NCBI GenBank assembly: GCA_902512305.1
Contig: CABXIU010000011.1
Span: forward strand, 1-52,122
DNA: 52,122 bases
Source of the DNA: an uncultured Gammaproteobacteria bacterium
GTDB taxonomy: Bacteria > Pseudomonadota > Gammaproteobacteria > PS1 > Pseudothioglobaceae
Direction: 5' to 3'
The position numbers and the translations under genes were made by a program. Shown here in pieces: positions 28,674 to 37,847 of this stretch (the stretch's first letter is position 1; every line of letters starts with the position of its first letter). The notes beneath the pieces are model-generated. The model did no database searches. It saw only the letters and a list, made by a program, of their open reading frames with translations, and had not been told where the DNA came from.

Positions 28674-29342
28674 ATGTTCAAGAAATATATTTTAAAGTTA
28701 ATTAGTTCTTTTTTCTTATTAGCGTTATTATCATCTTGCGCGCCTAGTGTTGTTGATGTATCACTCTATACGACTGATATTGAAGCTGCTAACGAAGGAG
28801 AGGTTTTTGAAGTGCCTTTAAGAGCTTCATTTACAACCTATAGTGAAGATGACGGTGAATTAGAAACTGCAAGTATTATTGCAGAAAAATATCTTGCACC
28901 AGACTCCGTTTTTTCTCAATCATCTGGTGATTGGGGAGATACACTTGTTATCGAAACAACAATTCCAATAGGTACTTTAGAGAATTTACAAAACTATCTT
29001 GCAAATAATAATCGAGTGGCAGTTCTACTTGTAGAGAATACTGGAGAGATTGAGGTTAGTCTCAGTTCAACAGATTATGCTGATGCACTTAATAGCGAGT
29101 TAAGTGATATTAACTTCATGCTTGGCTTTGAGTTGCCGGGTGATGCAACAAACTTTAGAGTTATAAGTGACAGTAGAAATGATGTCCAGGTTGATGCGAC
29201 GGCAGTATTTGTTTCTGAAAAGCCTTATCTTTATTTCTCGAAAACACTCAAACGTAGAGATGAAGCGGAAATAGTATTTAAGGGAACCTCAGACAGTGTA
29301 TACAGTTCAATAAATCCTGTAATTTACGTCAACTTCCCATAA
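28674..29342 (+). CDS. Hypothetical lipoprotein
   Basis: 222-aa protein with a type II signal peptide (LLALLSSC lipobox, Cys about residue 22) and an acidic Asp/Glu-rich mature part suggesting an extracytoplasmic beta-rich domain. ATG 28674 is preferred to the in-frame start 21 bp upstream because the signal peptide then starts MFKKYILK. I recognise no family. It faces aroC tail to tail with 15 bp between. Confidence 0.7.
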   Translation: MFKKYILKLISSFFLLALLSSCAPSVVDVSLYTTDIEAANEGEVFEVPLRASFTTYSEDDGELETASIIAEKYLAPDSVFSQSSGDWGDTLVIETTIPIGTLENLQNYLANNNRVAVLLVENTGEIEVSLSSTDYADALNSELSDINFMLGFELPGDATNFRVISDSRNDVQVDATAVFVSEKPYLYFSKTLKRRDEAEIVFKGTSDSVYSSINPVIYVNFP

Positions 29343-29357
29343 TTTAAAAGAGTTCTA

Positions 29358-30458
29358 CTACTGCTTGGACGCAGGAATTTGGGGTGTCATTGATGCTACG
29401 TCAGCATTTTGAGCACGATTTCTTAAAGCATGATCCATCAGTGTTATCGCGAGCATTGCCTCTGCAATAGGGGTTGCTCTAATGCCTACACAAGGGTCAT
29501 GCCTTCCAGTTGTGCTAATTTCAGTTGATTTACCTTTTTTATCAATAGTTTCTACTGGAAGTCGAATACTTGAAGTAGGTTTTAATGCAATTGATATTAA
29601 TAGATCTTGTCCAGAGCTAATACCACCCAGAGTCCCTCCAGAATTATTTGATTTAAAGCCTTCAGGTGTTATTAAATCTCTATGGTCAGAACCTTTTTGA
29701 TTAACAACCTCAAATCCAGCGCCTATTTCAATACCTTTGACTGCGTTGATGCTCATCATTGCATGAGCGATATCAGCATCTAACCTATCAAAAATAGGTT
29801 CTCCAAGACCAGTAATCATGTTACTGGCAACAACATTGATTCTTGCGCCAATTGAGTCACCCGACTTTCTAAGATTGTCCATATATTTTTCAAGCTCTGG
29901 AACCTTTGAAGAGTCAGGGCAAAAGAAAGGGTTGTTATGAACTTCATTCCAGTCAAAGTTATCAAAAGTAATTGGGCCTAATTGAGCTAAATAACCATGA
30001 ATTTTTATTTCATACTTTTCACTTAGATATTTTTTTGCAATACCTCCAGCTGCAACTCTTATTGCAGTTTCTCTTGCAGAGGAGCGTCCTCCGCCACGGT
30101 AATCTCTAATTCCATATTTTTGTTGATAGCTAAAGTCAGCATGTCCAGGTCTAAATGAATTAGAAATCTTGCTGTAGTCTCTTGGTCTTTGATCATTATT
30201 TTCAATAACAAGGCCAATTGGAGTTCCGGTAGTTATTCCCTCAAAAGTACCCGAGACAATTTTGACGGCATCCGACTCTCTTCTTTGAGTGGTATGTCTT
30301 GAACTTCCAGGTTTTCTAAGGTCTAAATCACCTTGAAGGTCTTCCTCACTTAGATTCATTCCAGGAGGGCATCCATCGACAATACCTATGAGCGCCTCTC
30401 CATGGCTCTCTCCAGCAGTTGTTAGGGTGAATAGTTTTCCAAATGAGTTGCCTGACAT
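29358..30458 (-). CDS. aroC: Chorismate synthase
   Basis: 366-aa FMN-dependent enzyme converting EPSP to chorismate. The family signatures are clear: [78 protein letters not shown] and the C-terminal [18 protein letters not shown]. Length matches the bifunctional-free bacterial enzyme. It ends tail to tail with the lipoprotein gene. Confidence 0.97.
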   Translation of the reverse strand: MSGNSFGKLFTLTTAGESHGEALIGIVDGCPPGMNLSEEDLQGDLDLRKPGSSRHTTQRRESDAVKIVSGTFEGITTGTPIGLVIENNDQRPRDYSKISNSFRPGHADFSYQQKYGIRDYRGGGRSSARETAIRVAAGGIAKKYLSEKYEIKIHGYLAQLGPITFDNFDWNEVHNNPFFCPDSSKVPELEKYMDNLRKSGDSIGARINVVASNMITGLGEPIFDRLDADIAHAMMSINAVKGIEIGAGFEVVNQKGSDHRDLITPEGFKSNNSGGTLGGISSGQDLLISIALKPTSSIRLPVETIDKKGKSTEISTTGRHDPCVGIRATPIAEAMLAITLMDHALRNRAQNADVASMTPQIPASKQ

Positions 30459-30573
30459 TGAAGGTTGATGCGCTTAATTAGATGGCTTATATTATACCAG
30501 TGACAGATTTTAGTTCGAATATTATTAAATTACACTTAAAAGTAAGCGAAGCTTGATGAGATATGAGGTTAGA

Positions 30574-31215
30574 TTAATTTATAAAGTCATCAAAATAATA
30601 ATAATTAATACCAGGTTGAGAATCTAAAGTAGACGCCATTTTTTTTGCTAAGATTTGAGCATCAATGCTTCTATATTTTCTTGCAGATCCAATACAAAAA
30701 ATGTCTAAGATTTTTGCAAGTTTCATTAAAAATTTTTCTGAAAGGGCTCTATTTCTTCCACCACTCCCAATTAAAAAACTGGGTCTAAATATATTTACAC
30801 TATCAAAGCCGAGATTAAGAATAGCATCCTCTAGTTCTCCTTTAACACCTAAGTAGAAGTTTTTTGAAGAGCTATTTGCACCAACTGTAGAGATAAGTGT
30901 CAGTTTTTTTGCACCAGATTCAAGAGCTTTTTTAGCGACAATCAGGGGGTAGTCGATGTCAACTCTTCGAAAATTATCCTTGCTACCTGCAATTCTAATT
31001 GTTGTTCCAAGACAAATAAATATATGATCACACTTTGGAAGAGAACCGTGAGTTAGAAAAGAATCAAAGTCAACTATTAGTTCTGTAGCATTTGATGGTA
31101 ATCCTGAAATTGGCTTTCTAGCAAGAGCAACAACCTTATGGTTGTTATTACAAAGCTGGATTAGGATATTATTTCCAACTAATCCGGTTGATCCTGCGAT
31201 GATTGAAATTGACAT
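30574..31215 (-). CDS. NAD(P)-binding, SDR-like oxidoreductase (NmrA/HTATIP2-like)
   Basis: 213-aa protein with an N-terminal Rossmann motif (IAGSTGLVGNNIL) and the sequences HIFICLGTTIR and LTLISTVGANSSSKNFYLGVKGELEDAI. The YxxxK-like pair (YLGVK) fits atypical SDR proteins of the HTATIP2/TIP30-like group. Substrate unknown. It begins 9 bp after the DUF2141 gene on the same strand and is probably cotranscribed. Confidence 0.7.
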   Translation of the reverse strand: MSISIIAGSTGLVGNNILIQLCNNNHKVVALARKPISGLPSNATELIVDFDSFLTHGSLPKCDHIFICLGTTIRIAGSKDNFRRVDIDYPLIVAKKALESGAKKLTLISTVGANSSSKNFYLGVKGELEDAILNLGFDSVNIFRPSFLIGSGGRNRALSEKFLMKLAKILDIFCIGSARKYRSIDAQILAKKMASTLDSQPGINYYYFDDFIN

Positions 31216-31223
31216 TTATGGGT

Positions 31224-31658
31224 TTATGGAAGGACGATTTCAATGTTATCTATGTCACCATTTATATCTATCTTCATTTTGTCAAATTTAGGTGCCCCCA
31301 TTCCATTAAATTGATAAAAACCGGCTGGCTCTTTTGGAATAAAGAAAAAGAAGTCTAACTTGCCATTACCATTCTTGTCTTCAAAAGAGGCTAATGCATA
31401 GGGTCCTTTTGGAACTTCCATACTAAAGTTCACTATGCAATCATTTCCTTTGACGGGATTATAGATATTTTCTTGACTATGGTTCATCTCTTTAAAGCCA
31501 GACTCTTCATAAATAAGAACGTGAACTGCATGCTTTGACGAGCAGCCTGAAACCATACCACTAACCTTATAAAGGTGATCATCAGCATTTGCTATGTTGA
31601 AAAAGTTAAATACATAAACTGAGAGAAAAATAGCTAGTAATTTTGATTTTGATTTCAT
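31224..31658 (-). CDS. DUF2141 family exported protein
   Basis: 144-aa protein with an N-terminal signal peptide (LLAIFLSVYVFNFFNIANA) and a beta-sandwich-like mature domain. PKGPYALASFEDKNGNGKLD (a calcium-loop-like D-x-N-x-N-x-x-L-D) and FFFFIPKEPAGF are typical of DUF2141. Probably periplasmic; the role is unknown. It is the first gene of a two-gene unit on the minus strand. Confidence 0.75.
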   Translation of the reverse strand: MKSKSKLLAIFLSVYVFNFFNIANADDHLYKVSGMVSGCSSKHAVHVLIYEESGFKEMNHSQENIYNPVKGNDCIVNFSMEVPKGPYALASFEDKNGNGKLDFFFFIPKEPAGFYQFNGMGAPKFDKMKIDINGDIDNIEIVLP

Positions 31659-31777
31659 AATAAATTTTTTTATTGAGATTAATTTAGTTTATGTAAAGGA
31701 GTTAGAATTTTAATGAATTATTTATGGGTTTTCTATAAAAATTCATAAGCTTGTTATTATGTAATTTAAATTATTGT

Positions 31778-31854
31778 TGGCGCCCTGGGCAGGATTTGAA
31801 CCTACGACCCCTCGCTTAGGAGGCGAGTGCTCTATCCAGCTGAGCTACCAAGGC
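31778..31854 (-). tRNA. tRNA-Arg (anticodon CCT)
   Basis: 77 nt read on the minus strand: acceptor stem GCCTTGG/CCAGGGC, D-stem GCTC/GAGC, anticodon stem CTCGC/GCGAG with loop CTCCTAA giving anticodon CCT (AGG codons), T-stem GTAGG/CCTGC with TTCAAAT, discriminator G, and an encoded CCA. All stems pair. Confidence 0.95.
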
Positions 31855-31863
31855 AAGATGTCT

Positions 31864-31892
31864 ATTATTGCTATTTATAGTTATAAATTCAA
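31864..31892 (-). promoter_or_regulatory. Probable sigma-70 promoter of tRNA-Arg
   Basis: On the minus strand TTGAAT (31892-31887) and AATAAT (31869-31864) are spaced by exactly 17 bp, placing the start about 3 nt before the tRNA 5' end. Confidence 0.45.
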
Positions 31893-32108
31893 GCTATTAA
31901 TTGATTAATGATGAAATTATTTCTATGAGAGTCTATAAGTATCTTATTCCACTTAAAAATATTGAAAAAGTATATAATTTAAGAATAAGTATTATTTGTT
32001 TATAGTTTGGGTTAACTTTGCTGTTTTGCAATCTTCATCTAATAAACACATTTAATTCATTAGTTGTCTGTAGAATATTTTTATTAAATTAAATCATTGG
32101 AGTTTATT

Positions 32109-32624
32109 ATGAAAATTATTTTAAAAAGTTCTTTGATTGCTTTATTGGTATCAGCTTTTCAAATCTCTTTTGCGGGAACTTTCATAGATTCTGCTTCTGT
32201 CGTATCAGTTGATAAGGTTTATAAACAGGTTAGAGTTGAAGAGCCTTATCAGGAATGTTATATAAAAGAAACTGTTCAAAGTGGTGACGGAAGTGCTACC
32301 AATGAAATAATTGGCGGTATTATCGGTGGAGCCATAGGTAATCAGTTTGGTGATGGCAGTGGTCAAGATGCAATGACTCTTGCAGGAATTTTTCTTGGCG
32401 CTTCAATAGCAAATGATGCTGAAAAAGCTGCTGCGAATGGGGAGCAAGTGGTTGTTAGTCAAGAAGTATGCGAGAAAAAGGTTAGACAAAAAATAGAGAA
32501 AAGATTAAGTCATTACAAGGTAACTGTGGACTATAACGGAAGGGAGGTTTCATTCTCTACAAAGAGAAGACCTTATGATGAAATTATAAAGATCGAAGTC
32601 ACCGTTGATGGACTTGATAATTAA
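32109..32624 (+). CDS. Glycine-zipper surface/outer-membrane protein (17-kDa antigen-like)
   Basis: 171-aa exported protein with a signal peptide (LIALLVSAFQISFAG). A glycine-zipper segment (IIGGIIGGAIGNQFGDGSGQ, followed by LAGIFLGASIAND) resembles the 2TM glycine-zipper domain of Rickettsia 17-kDa-type proteins. The C-terminal part is charged (VCEKKVRQKIEKRLSHYKVTVDYNGREVSFST). Two cysteines may form a disulfide. ATG 32109 is preferred because GGAG lies 6 nt upstream. Likely a periplasmic or outer-membrane protein. Confidence 0.75.
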   Translation: MKIILKSSLIALLVSAFQISFAGTFIDSASVVSVDKVYKQVRVEEPYQECYIKETVQSGDGSATNEIIGGIIGGAIGNQFGDGSGQDAMTLAGIFLGASIANDAEKAAANGEQVVVSQEVCEKKVRQKIEKRLSHYKVTVDYNGREVSFSTKRRPYDEIIKIEVTVDGLDN

Positions 32625-32646
32625 TAAATAAGTTTTTTAGGCCTTA

Positions 32647-33495
32647 ATGCCTTTTTTCTTCTTAATAATATTAATGGCGGCTGCAGTAGTAATTGCAGCC
32701 GCTTTTTTTTACGTATCTAAAATTATTTCTACTCCGCCATTTGGAAGAGCTGAAGATTATATAAAAAGTCAAAACAATAAAAATCAAAGAGTAATTGCTT
32801 GTTTAGGTGATTCGTTGACTCACGGCAATGTTGGACAAAGCTGGGTAGATTATCTTCGTGATGAATTTCCAAATGATATTTTCCTTAATGAAGGTATTAA
32901 TGGAAATACAGTGTGGCAAGTTTTAAAGAGACTAGAACCAATACTAAGTTGTAGACCAGATATTGTAATAGTAATGATTGGCACTAATGATGCATTAGGA
33001 TCATTTGATGAAAATTCAGGCCTTCGATATAAACGTAACAATAATTTACCTGAAGTTCCAACTTTTGAAAAATATAAAGATCAGCTTTTTAAATTAATTG
33101 AAAGGCTTAATGAAGTTCCTGAAATAGCAATATGTACTATCCCACCTATTGGGGAAAACAAAGATTCTTTAATAAATAATCATGTTAAAAAGTTTAATGA
33201 TTTAATCAAATCAGTAGCAAATGAAAAAAATATAGAATTATTATCAGTCTCTGAAAAACTATGGTCAGATATATCAAATAGAACTTATTCTTTAAGAAGC
33301 GATTATGATTCAAATGCAATACCTCTAATGCGAAGAATCCTTGGTGGAATTTATCATCACTATCTATTTAAAAAATCATGGAATGATATAGCCAAAGCTA
33401 AAGGGCAATGGATTCTTTTTGATCAAATACATTTGAATGAGAGAGGTGCTGAAATAGTTTATAAATTAGCAAAAAACTTTATCTCCAAGAGCTAA
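32647..33495 (+). CDS. Membrane-anchored SGNH/GDSL hydrolase
   Basis: 282-aa protein with an N-terminal hydrophobic anchor (FFFLIILMAAAVVIAAAFFYV) followed by the SGNH fold: block I ACLGDSLTHG (Ser nucleophile), glycine in INGNTVWQ, block III MIGTNDALG (oxyanion Asn), and the Asp-x-x-His block at the C-terminus (FDQIHLNERG). Probable esterase or acyl hydrolase facing the periplasm. It starts 22 bp after the glycine-zipper gene; no clear ribosome site. Substrate unknown. Confidence 0.83.
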   Translation: MPFFFLIILMAAAVVIAAAFFYVSKIISTPPFGRAEDYIKSQNNKNQRVIACLGDSLTHGNVGQSWVDYLRDEFPNDIFLNEGINGNTVWQVLKRLEPILSCRPDIVIVMIGTNDALGSFDENSGLRYKRNNNLPEVPTFEKYKDQLFKLIERLNEVPEIAICTIPPIGENKDSLINNHVKKFNDLIKSVANEKNIELLSVSEKLWSDISNRTYSLRSDYDSNAIPLMRRILGGIYHHYLFKKSWNDIAKAKGQWILFDQIHLNERGAEIVYKLAKNFISKS

Positions 33496-33544
33496 TATTT
33501 TAATTTAAAGTATAATAAATTATTTCTATAAAAACTCTAACTCA

Positions 33545-34249
33545 ATGAAGGATATAAAGCTTGAAGACCGATTAATCTTTGCACTGGATGTGCCTGAGGT
33601 TGCTGAGGCTAAGGACATTGTTAGTGAGCTTGATGACAGTGTTAATTTTTATAAAATTGGCATGGAAATGCTTATGACAGGAGAGTATTTTGAGCTTCTT
33701 GAGTGGTTAATAAATAAAGATAAAAAAGTTTTTGTAGATCTGAAGTTTTTTGATGTTCCTGAGACAGTCGGAAGAGCAATAGCCAGACTTAGCGATTATG
33801 GTGCGACTTTTGCCACTGTTCATGGCAACCAAGCCTTAATGGAGAAGGCTGTAGAGAATAAAAACAATTTAAAAATTCTAGCGGTCACAGCATTAACAAG
33901 TTTAGATCGAGGTGATTTAGATGATTTAGGGTTTTCATGTGATATTCAAGATTTAGTTATTTCTAGAGCAAAAAGAGCATTTGAGGCTGGCTGTGATGGA
34001 ATTGTGTCTTCGGGTCTTGAAGTTCCTTTCTTAAGAGAGTATGTAGATAACAAATTAATTGCAGTTACTCCCGGAATTCGACCAGTTGCAAACGATGATG
34101 ATCAAAAGCGGGTTGTTGACGTAGCTACGGCTTTTCAGAGCGGTTCAGATTATATTGTTGTAGGAAGGCCAATTAAAAATGCTGAAAATCGCTATGAAGC
34201 TGCAAGTAATATACAAAAGATTATCAAAAGCACATTTGAAGCAGTATAA
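33545..34249 (+). CDS. pyrF: Orotidine 5'-phosphate decarboxylase
   Basis: 234-aa decarboxylase making UMP, the last step of de novo pyrimidine synthesis. The signature DLKFFDVPETVGRA contains the Lys-Asp catalytic pair; LIFALDV and FYKIGMEM are the N-terminal substrate contacts, and TPGIRPV and IVVGRPI the phosphate-binding end. Length is normal. tRNA-Val follows after 12 bp. Confidence 0.95.
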   Translation: MKDIKLEDRLIFALDVPEVAEAKDIVSELDDSVNFYKIGMEMLMTGEYFELLEWLINKDKKVFVDLKFFDVPETVGRAIARLSDYGATFATVHGNQALMEKAVENKNNLKILAVTALTSLDRGDLDDLGFSCDIQDLVISRAKRAFEAGCDGIVSSGLEVPFLREYVDNKLIAVTPGIRPVANDDDQKRVVDVATAFQSGSDYIVVGRPIKNAENRYEAASNIQKIIKSTFEAV

Positions 34250-34261
34250 TTTTGCATTCTT

Positions 34262-34338
34262 AGTCGCGTAACTCAGTTGGTTAGAGTGTCACCTTGACAT
34301 GGTGGAAGTCGGCAGTTCGAATCTGCCCGCGACTACCA
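34262..34338 (+). tRNA. tRNA-Val (anticodon GAC)
   Basis: 77 nt: acceptor AGTCGCG/CGCGACT, D-stem ACTC/GAGT, anticodon stem TCACC/GGTGG with loop TTGACAT giving anticodon GAC (GTC and GTT codons), T-stem GGCAG/CTGCC with TTCGAAT, discriminator A and an encoded CCA. It lies 12 bp after pyrF and may be read from the pyrF promoter; a T run follows. Confidence 0.95.
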
Positions 34339-34412
34339 TTTTTTTTTAATCAATATGGCTTAGCTCATTTGTAAGTTATAATTCGCTGTTTCTCTTTATT
34401 TTTTTATTCAAT

Positions 34413-35123
34413 ATGAAAAATTTCCTATTTTTATTTTCTTTTGTTTTTTTTCTAGTTAGCTGTTCTTCCATAGAGATTGATCCAGCTACTTCATCTGAAG
34501 ATGAAGCCCAAAAAATTCTTGCTTTAGGTCTTTCTCATGAAGAAAGTCTCAGAATGGCCAGTAAACTTGATAGTCCTCATTTGGTCAAAATTGTTACTTT
34601 AAAATTGAATAATGCTAGAGATGAAAAAATTCAGGCAGTGATTGATGCTGAAAAATCTCAAGAATTTGCTGCGAAAGTAAAGGTTTCTGAAGATGGTAAT
34701 GAGTTTGTCAGCATGGAAATTTCAGAATCCTTGAAGAGTGGGATTTTAGATACTGATGTAGACTTATTAAATTATTATTTTGAAAGTAATAAAGATTTGA
34801 GTAAAGGGCTTATGGATCATAGGCTTAATCTTTCCCTTGTTTATAACTCAAATAAAACTAGAGATTACCGTTCAGTAAGCTTTTGCGACAAGTGGAATAA
34901 TTGTGATGAAAAGATAGAGCAAAATGCTACTTCGATAAATGTTTCAAATTGTAAAAATACTACTTGTGATTATAAAGAAGTATTTAATATTGACTTGAAG
35001 GATGATTTCTTGAGGAATACCATAAATGAAGGATTTTCAATGCGCTTAATTTCAGATAAGAAAACAATTAGTATTAAAATACCTAAAGCTTTCCTTGTGG
35101 GCTATTTGAAGGTTGCTCAATAG
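34413..35123 (+). CDS. Hypothetical lipoprotein
   Basis: 236-aa protein with a lipoprotein signal (FLFLFSFVFFLVSC, lipobox Cys about residue 17). The mature part is charged with a helical, EF-hand-free acidic N-terminal third. A cysteine-rich stretch near residues 155-190 (SFCDKWNNCDEKI, NCKNTTCDY) has four cysteines that may pair as disulfides, suggesting a periplasmic fold. No family recognised. It follows tRNA-Val and faces the convergent Fe-S protein gene. Confidence 0.68.
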   Translation: MKNFLFLFSFVFFLVSCSSIEIDPATSSEDEAQKILALGLSHEESLRMASKLDSPHLVKIVTLKLNNARDEKIQAVIDAEKSQEFAAKVKVSEDGNEFVSMEISESLKSGILDTDVDLLNYYFESNKDLSKGLMDHRLNLSLVYNSNKTRDYRSVSFCDKWNNCDEKIEQNATSINVSNCKNTTCDYKEVFNIDLKDDFLRNTINEGFSMRLISDKKTISIKIPKAFLVGYLKVAQ

Positions 35124-35136
35124 AAAGTTATTCTAA

Positions 35137-36306
35137 TTAAATCTTTTTCCACCAATTTGAGGATTTTTGCCGTTTACCAAAACCTAATTTGACATCAAGC
35201 CAAAGTAAAAGGTGTCTTAACCAGGTTCCAGATAACTTAAGTCCTATTCTATTAATCCTTTTTGAATAGTCTTTGTTATATGGGCATACCCTTATACAAA
35301 TTGAGCAATCGGAGTTCTGAGCAGTCCAAAAACTAAAACACTTTTCTCCATCTACTGACCATTTGCGAACACCTATAATATTTGATTGATTATATGAAAT
35401 TTCAGAAGGAGCTCCATAAGGTATTGCTTTAACTGGACATTCTTTAGCACAAATATTACAAATATTACAAAACTTCTTTACACCAAATTGAATAGGTTTG
35501 TCATGGTTTAAAGGAAGATCGGTATAAATTTTTCCAAGTCTTACTCTGGGACCATATTTTTTGGTTATAAGTAAGCCATTTCTTCCATACTCTCCAAGTC
35601 CTGCTTGAATTGCATAAGGAATAGCTAAGGATGTATCATTCATACTTCCTATTGCCTCATAACCAAGGTTTCGAATATATTGAGTTAGTGAGAGAACCGT
35701 TAGAGCATCATGAGAGTAGCCTAAGCCAGTTGCAGATCCGCTCAGCGCCGAGGGAACAGTTTTAACAAGCTCATAATCCATTGGTAATGCTACAACAATA
35801 ACATTATTTAGATTTTCAGGAATCTCAGGAGGGTAGGACTTTAAGCTCAAGTCACTAAATTTACTAGAGTATTCCCAGCGACTGTCATATTTAGTAATTC
35901 CTACAAGTTCAGCTCCAAAAGCTAGTGCTATTTTCTTTATCTCATTACTTGCCTCTCTTTCAGTCCCTAGATTAATTTTATTTTCAGCAATAGGTGTTTG
36001 AATTGTAAATGCATCTGAAAAACCCTCTCTACGATCCTGGCCAGCATTAATTTCAGTAAGGATGTCGCTTACATGCCAAGCTGCATTTCGAAGGGCATAA
36101 TCCTTCTGGGTGAATCCATCAGCTTTTCTCCAGGTTTTTAATGGTTCACGGTAAGTAGCATAGAAAAGCTCAGTTTTTTTTGATCTAATTTTTTTATCCC
36201 ACCACGAACGTCTGAAAACGTCATTTTTTTGGTCAAATCTTTCAAAATTATCTAAAACTTCAAAATTTTCAGAAGTGTTATTATGATTCTTTTGTTCTAT
36301 ATTCAT
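35137..36306 (-). CDS. Cytoplasmic reductive-dehalogenase-like (RdhA-family) Fe-S protein
   Basis: 389-aa protein carrying the RdhA pattern. AGLGEYGRNGLLITKKYGPR (about 235-254) resembles the cobamide-binding region of reductive dehalogenases, and two [4Fe-4S] cysteine sets follow (Cys280/283/286/290 and Cys323/334/337/341). The twin-arginine signal of respiratory dehalogenases is absent, so the protein is probably cytoplasmic, and the fused reductase domain of NpRdhA-type catabolic enzymes is also absent; a separate electron donor is needed. An epoxyqueuosine-reductase-type QueG fold is the alternative, but the cysteine spacing with an insert in the second set and the length favour RdhA-like. 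Substrate unknown. Confidence 0.7.
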   Translation of the reverse strand: MNIEQKNHNNTSENFEVLDNFERFDQKNDVFRRSWWDKKIRSKKTELFYATYREPLKTWRKADGFTQKDYALRNAAWHVSDILTEINAGQDRREGFSDAFTIQTPIAENKINLGTEREASNEIKKIALAFGAELVGITKYDSRWEYSSKFSDLSLKSYPPEIPENLNNVIVVALPMDYELVKTVPSALSGSATGLGYSHDALTVLSLTQYIRNLGYEAIGSMNDTSLAIPYAIQAGLGEYGRNGLLITKKYGPRVRLGKIYTDLPLNHDKPIQFGVKKFCNICNICAKECPVKAIPYGAPSEISYNQSNIIGVRKWSVDGEKCFSFWTAQNSDCSICIRVCPYNKDYSKRINRIGLKLSGTWLRHLLLWLDVKLGFGKRQKSSNWWKKI

Positions 36307-36523
36307 AAGTTAATTTCTAATGAATTTAATTAAATATCTTTATATAAATGCAGTTAATATATTTTTTGAAATTAACTTAAAATACTACATTAAAGATTGA
36401 TGGAACATTGATAATTTAAGGTTTTTTAATTTTAAATCTGCTTGATTCTTCATCTATTCAACACAATTAATTCATAAGTTGGGTGTACAATTTCCATTTT
36501 TTTAATATATAGTTAGGTTTTAA

Positions 36524-37783
36524 GTGATATTAGAAATTTTCTTTGCGGCTGGTTGTTTTTGGGGTGTTGAAAAAAACTTTGAAAGCATTGAGGGAGTTGT
36601 TGATGTAGTTTCTGGGTACTCCGGAGGGAGTTATGATAACCCAACATACGAAGATGTCCTCAAAAATAGAAGGATACAAAGTGAAGGCTTTCTATCCGTT
36701 CTAAAGAATATCGGACTTTCTGATGAAGAAAAAACAAAAAATACAAGCAGTTTAATTAACCATACAGAGACTGTTAAGGTTGTTTATGACTCTTCTCAAG
36801 TTTCTACTGAAAAATTAGTTAAGAATTTCTGGGAGATACACGATCCTACTCAGGTTAATCGTCAAGGTAATGATGTCGGTAACAATTATCGCTCTGCTAT
36901 CTACTGGACCAACGAAAATCAAAAAAATGTTGCGATAGAGACTGGTCGAATCTATCAAAAAATATTATCAGCCAAAGGATATGGTGAGATTGTTACAGAA
37001 ATGGCTGCTCTTGAGAAGTTTTGGCCTGCAGAAGATTATCATCAAGATTATTTATTAAGAAACCCTAATGGTTATTGTCCAGACCACTCAACTGGAGTTA
37101 AATTTGCTGAAAATACTGTAGAAAGTGATTTAAGTCAAGATATAGAGCCACTTGGTGGTAAAGAAATCATTGTGATAGGTCCTGAGGTTGAAGGTACATG
37201 CTTGTTTTGTATAGAATTTGAAAGAAAGGTTACCTCACAATATAAAGGAACTATTCCGCTCAGATCAATTCCTGCATCAGCATTAAAAGGTTTTGATATA
37301 CAAACTCCAACTTGGGCTACTCCAACTATTATTTTTATAAATGAAGGTAAGGAGGTCTGGTCTCATCAAGGCATTATGACTTCAGAAGAATTTTATAAAG
37401 CTCTTGGTGAATTTAAATTAGGATTGGGCTCTGAGGCCTATAATGTTGCTTTTAATGAAGGTACAGATAAAAGATTTTGTATCCAATATCAAATATTTAA
37501 CGATACACCTGAAGGAGTTTTTTTAGACAAACTCTCGGGCAGGCCACTTTTCGATACAGCGCATCGATTTGACTCTAAGTCAGGTTGGCTTTCATTTACT
37601 CGACCAGTGGAAAATGAAGTCTATGAGAAGTTAGACACGAGTTATGGAATGATTCGTACTGAAATCCGATCTGTAAGTTCAGATATTCATCTTGGTCATG
37701 TATTTAATGATGGGCCTAATGGCTTGCCTAGGTACTGTATTAATGCCACAGTTCTAGAGTTTGTTCCACGCGATGGTGTTTAA
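36524..37783 (+). CDS. msrAB: MsrA-thioredoxin-MsrB fusion, methionine sulfoxide reductase
   Basis: 419-aa three-domain protein. Residues 1-195 are MsrA (catalytic Cys11 in AAGCFWGVEK, then HDPTQVNRQGNDVGNNYRS) with an insertion of about 30 residues at 48-78 before NHTETVKVVYD. Residues 210-300 are thioredoxin-like with CLFC (Cys226/229), and 305-419 are MsrB (catalytic Cys405 in RYCINATVLEF). It repairs both methionine-sulfoxide epimers. The zinc cysteines of MsrB are absent and the usual resolving-Cys position is Ser353. The start is GTG 36524: an in-frame stop is immediately upstream and the GCFWG motif must follow within ten residues. No signal peptide seen, so probably cytoplasmic. Confidence 0.88.
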   Translation: MILEIFFAAGCFWGVEKNFESIEGVVDVVSGYSGGSYDNPTYEDVLKNRRIQSEGFLSVLKNIGLSDEEKTKNTSSLINHTETVKVVYDSSQVSTEKLVKNFWEIHDPTQVNRQGNDVGNNYRSAIYWTNENQKNVAIETGRIYQKILSAKGYGEIVTEMAALEKFWPAEDYHQDYLLRNPNGYCPDHSTGVKFAENTVESDLSQDIEPLGGKEIIVIGPEVEGTCLFCIEFERKVTSQYKGTIPLRSIPASALKGFDIQTPTWATPTIIFINEGKEVWSHQGIMTSEEFYKALGEFKLGLGSEAYNVAFNEGTDKRFCIQYQIFNDTPEGVFLDKLSGRPLFDTAHRFDSKSGWLSFTRPVENEVYEKLDTSYGMIRTEIRSVSSDIHLGHVFNDGPNGLPRYCINATVLEFVPRDGV

Positions 37784-37847
37784 GATGTAAATAAATGTAA
37801 AATAATGAATTAAATCAAATACTTTCATTATCAACTTTTTTACATCT

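Noticed and set aside
36307-36523. The 217-bp gap between the RdhA-like gene and msrAB as a possible hidden gene
   Set aside because: The sequence is AT-rich with frequent stops in all frames and no tRNA-like or repeat structure; I see only presumed promoter sequence.
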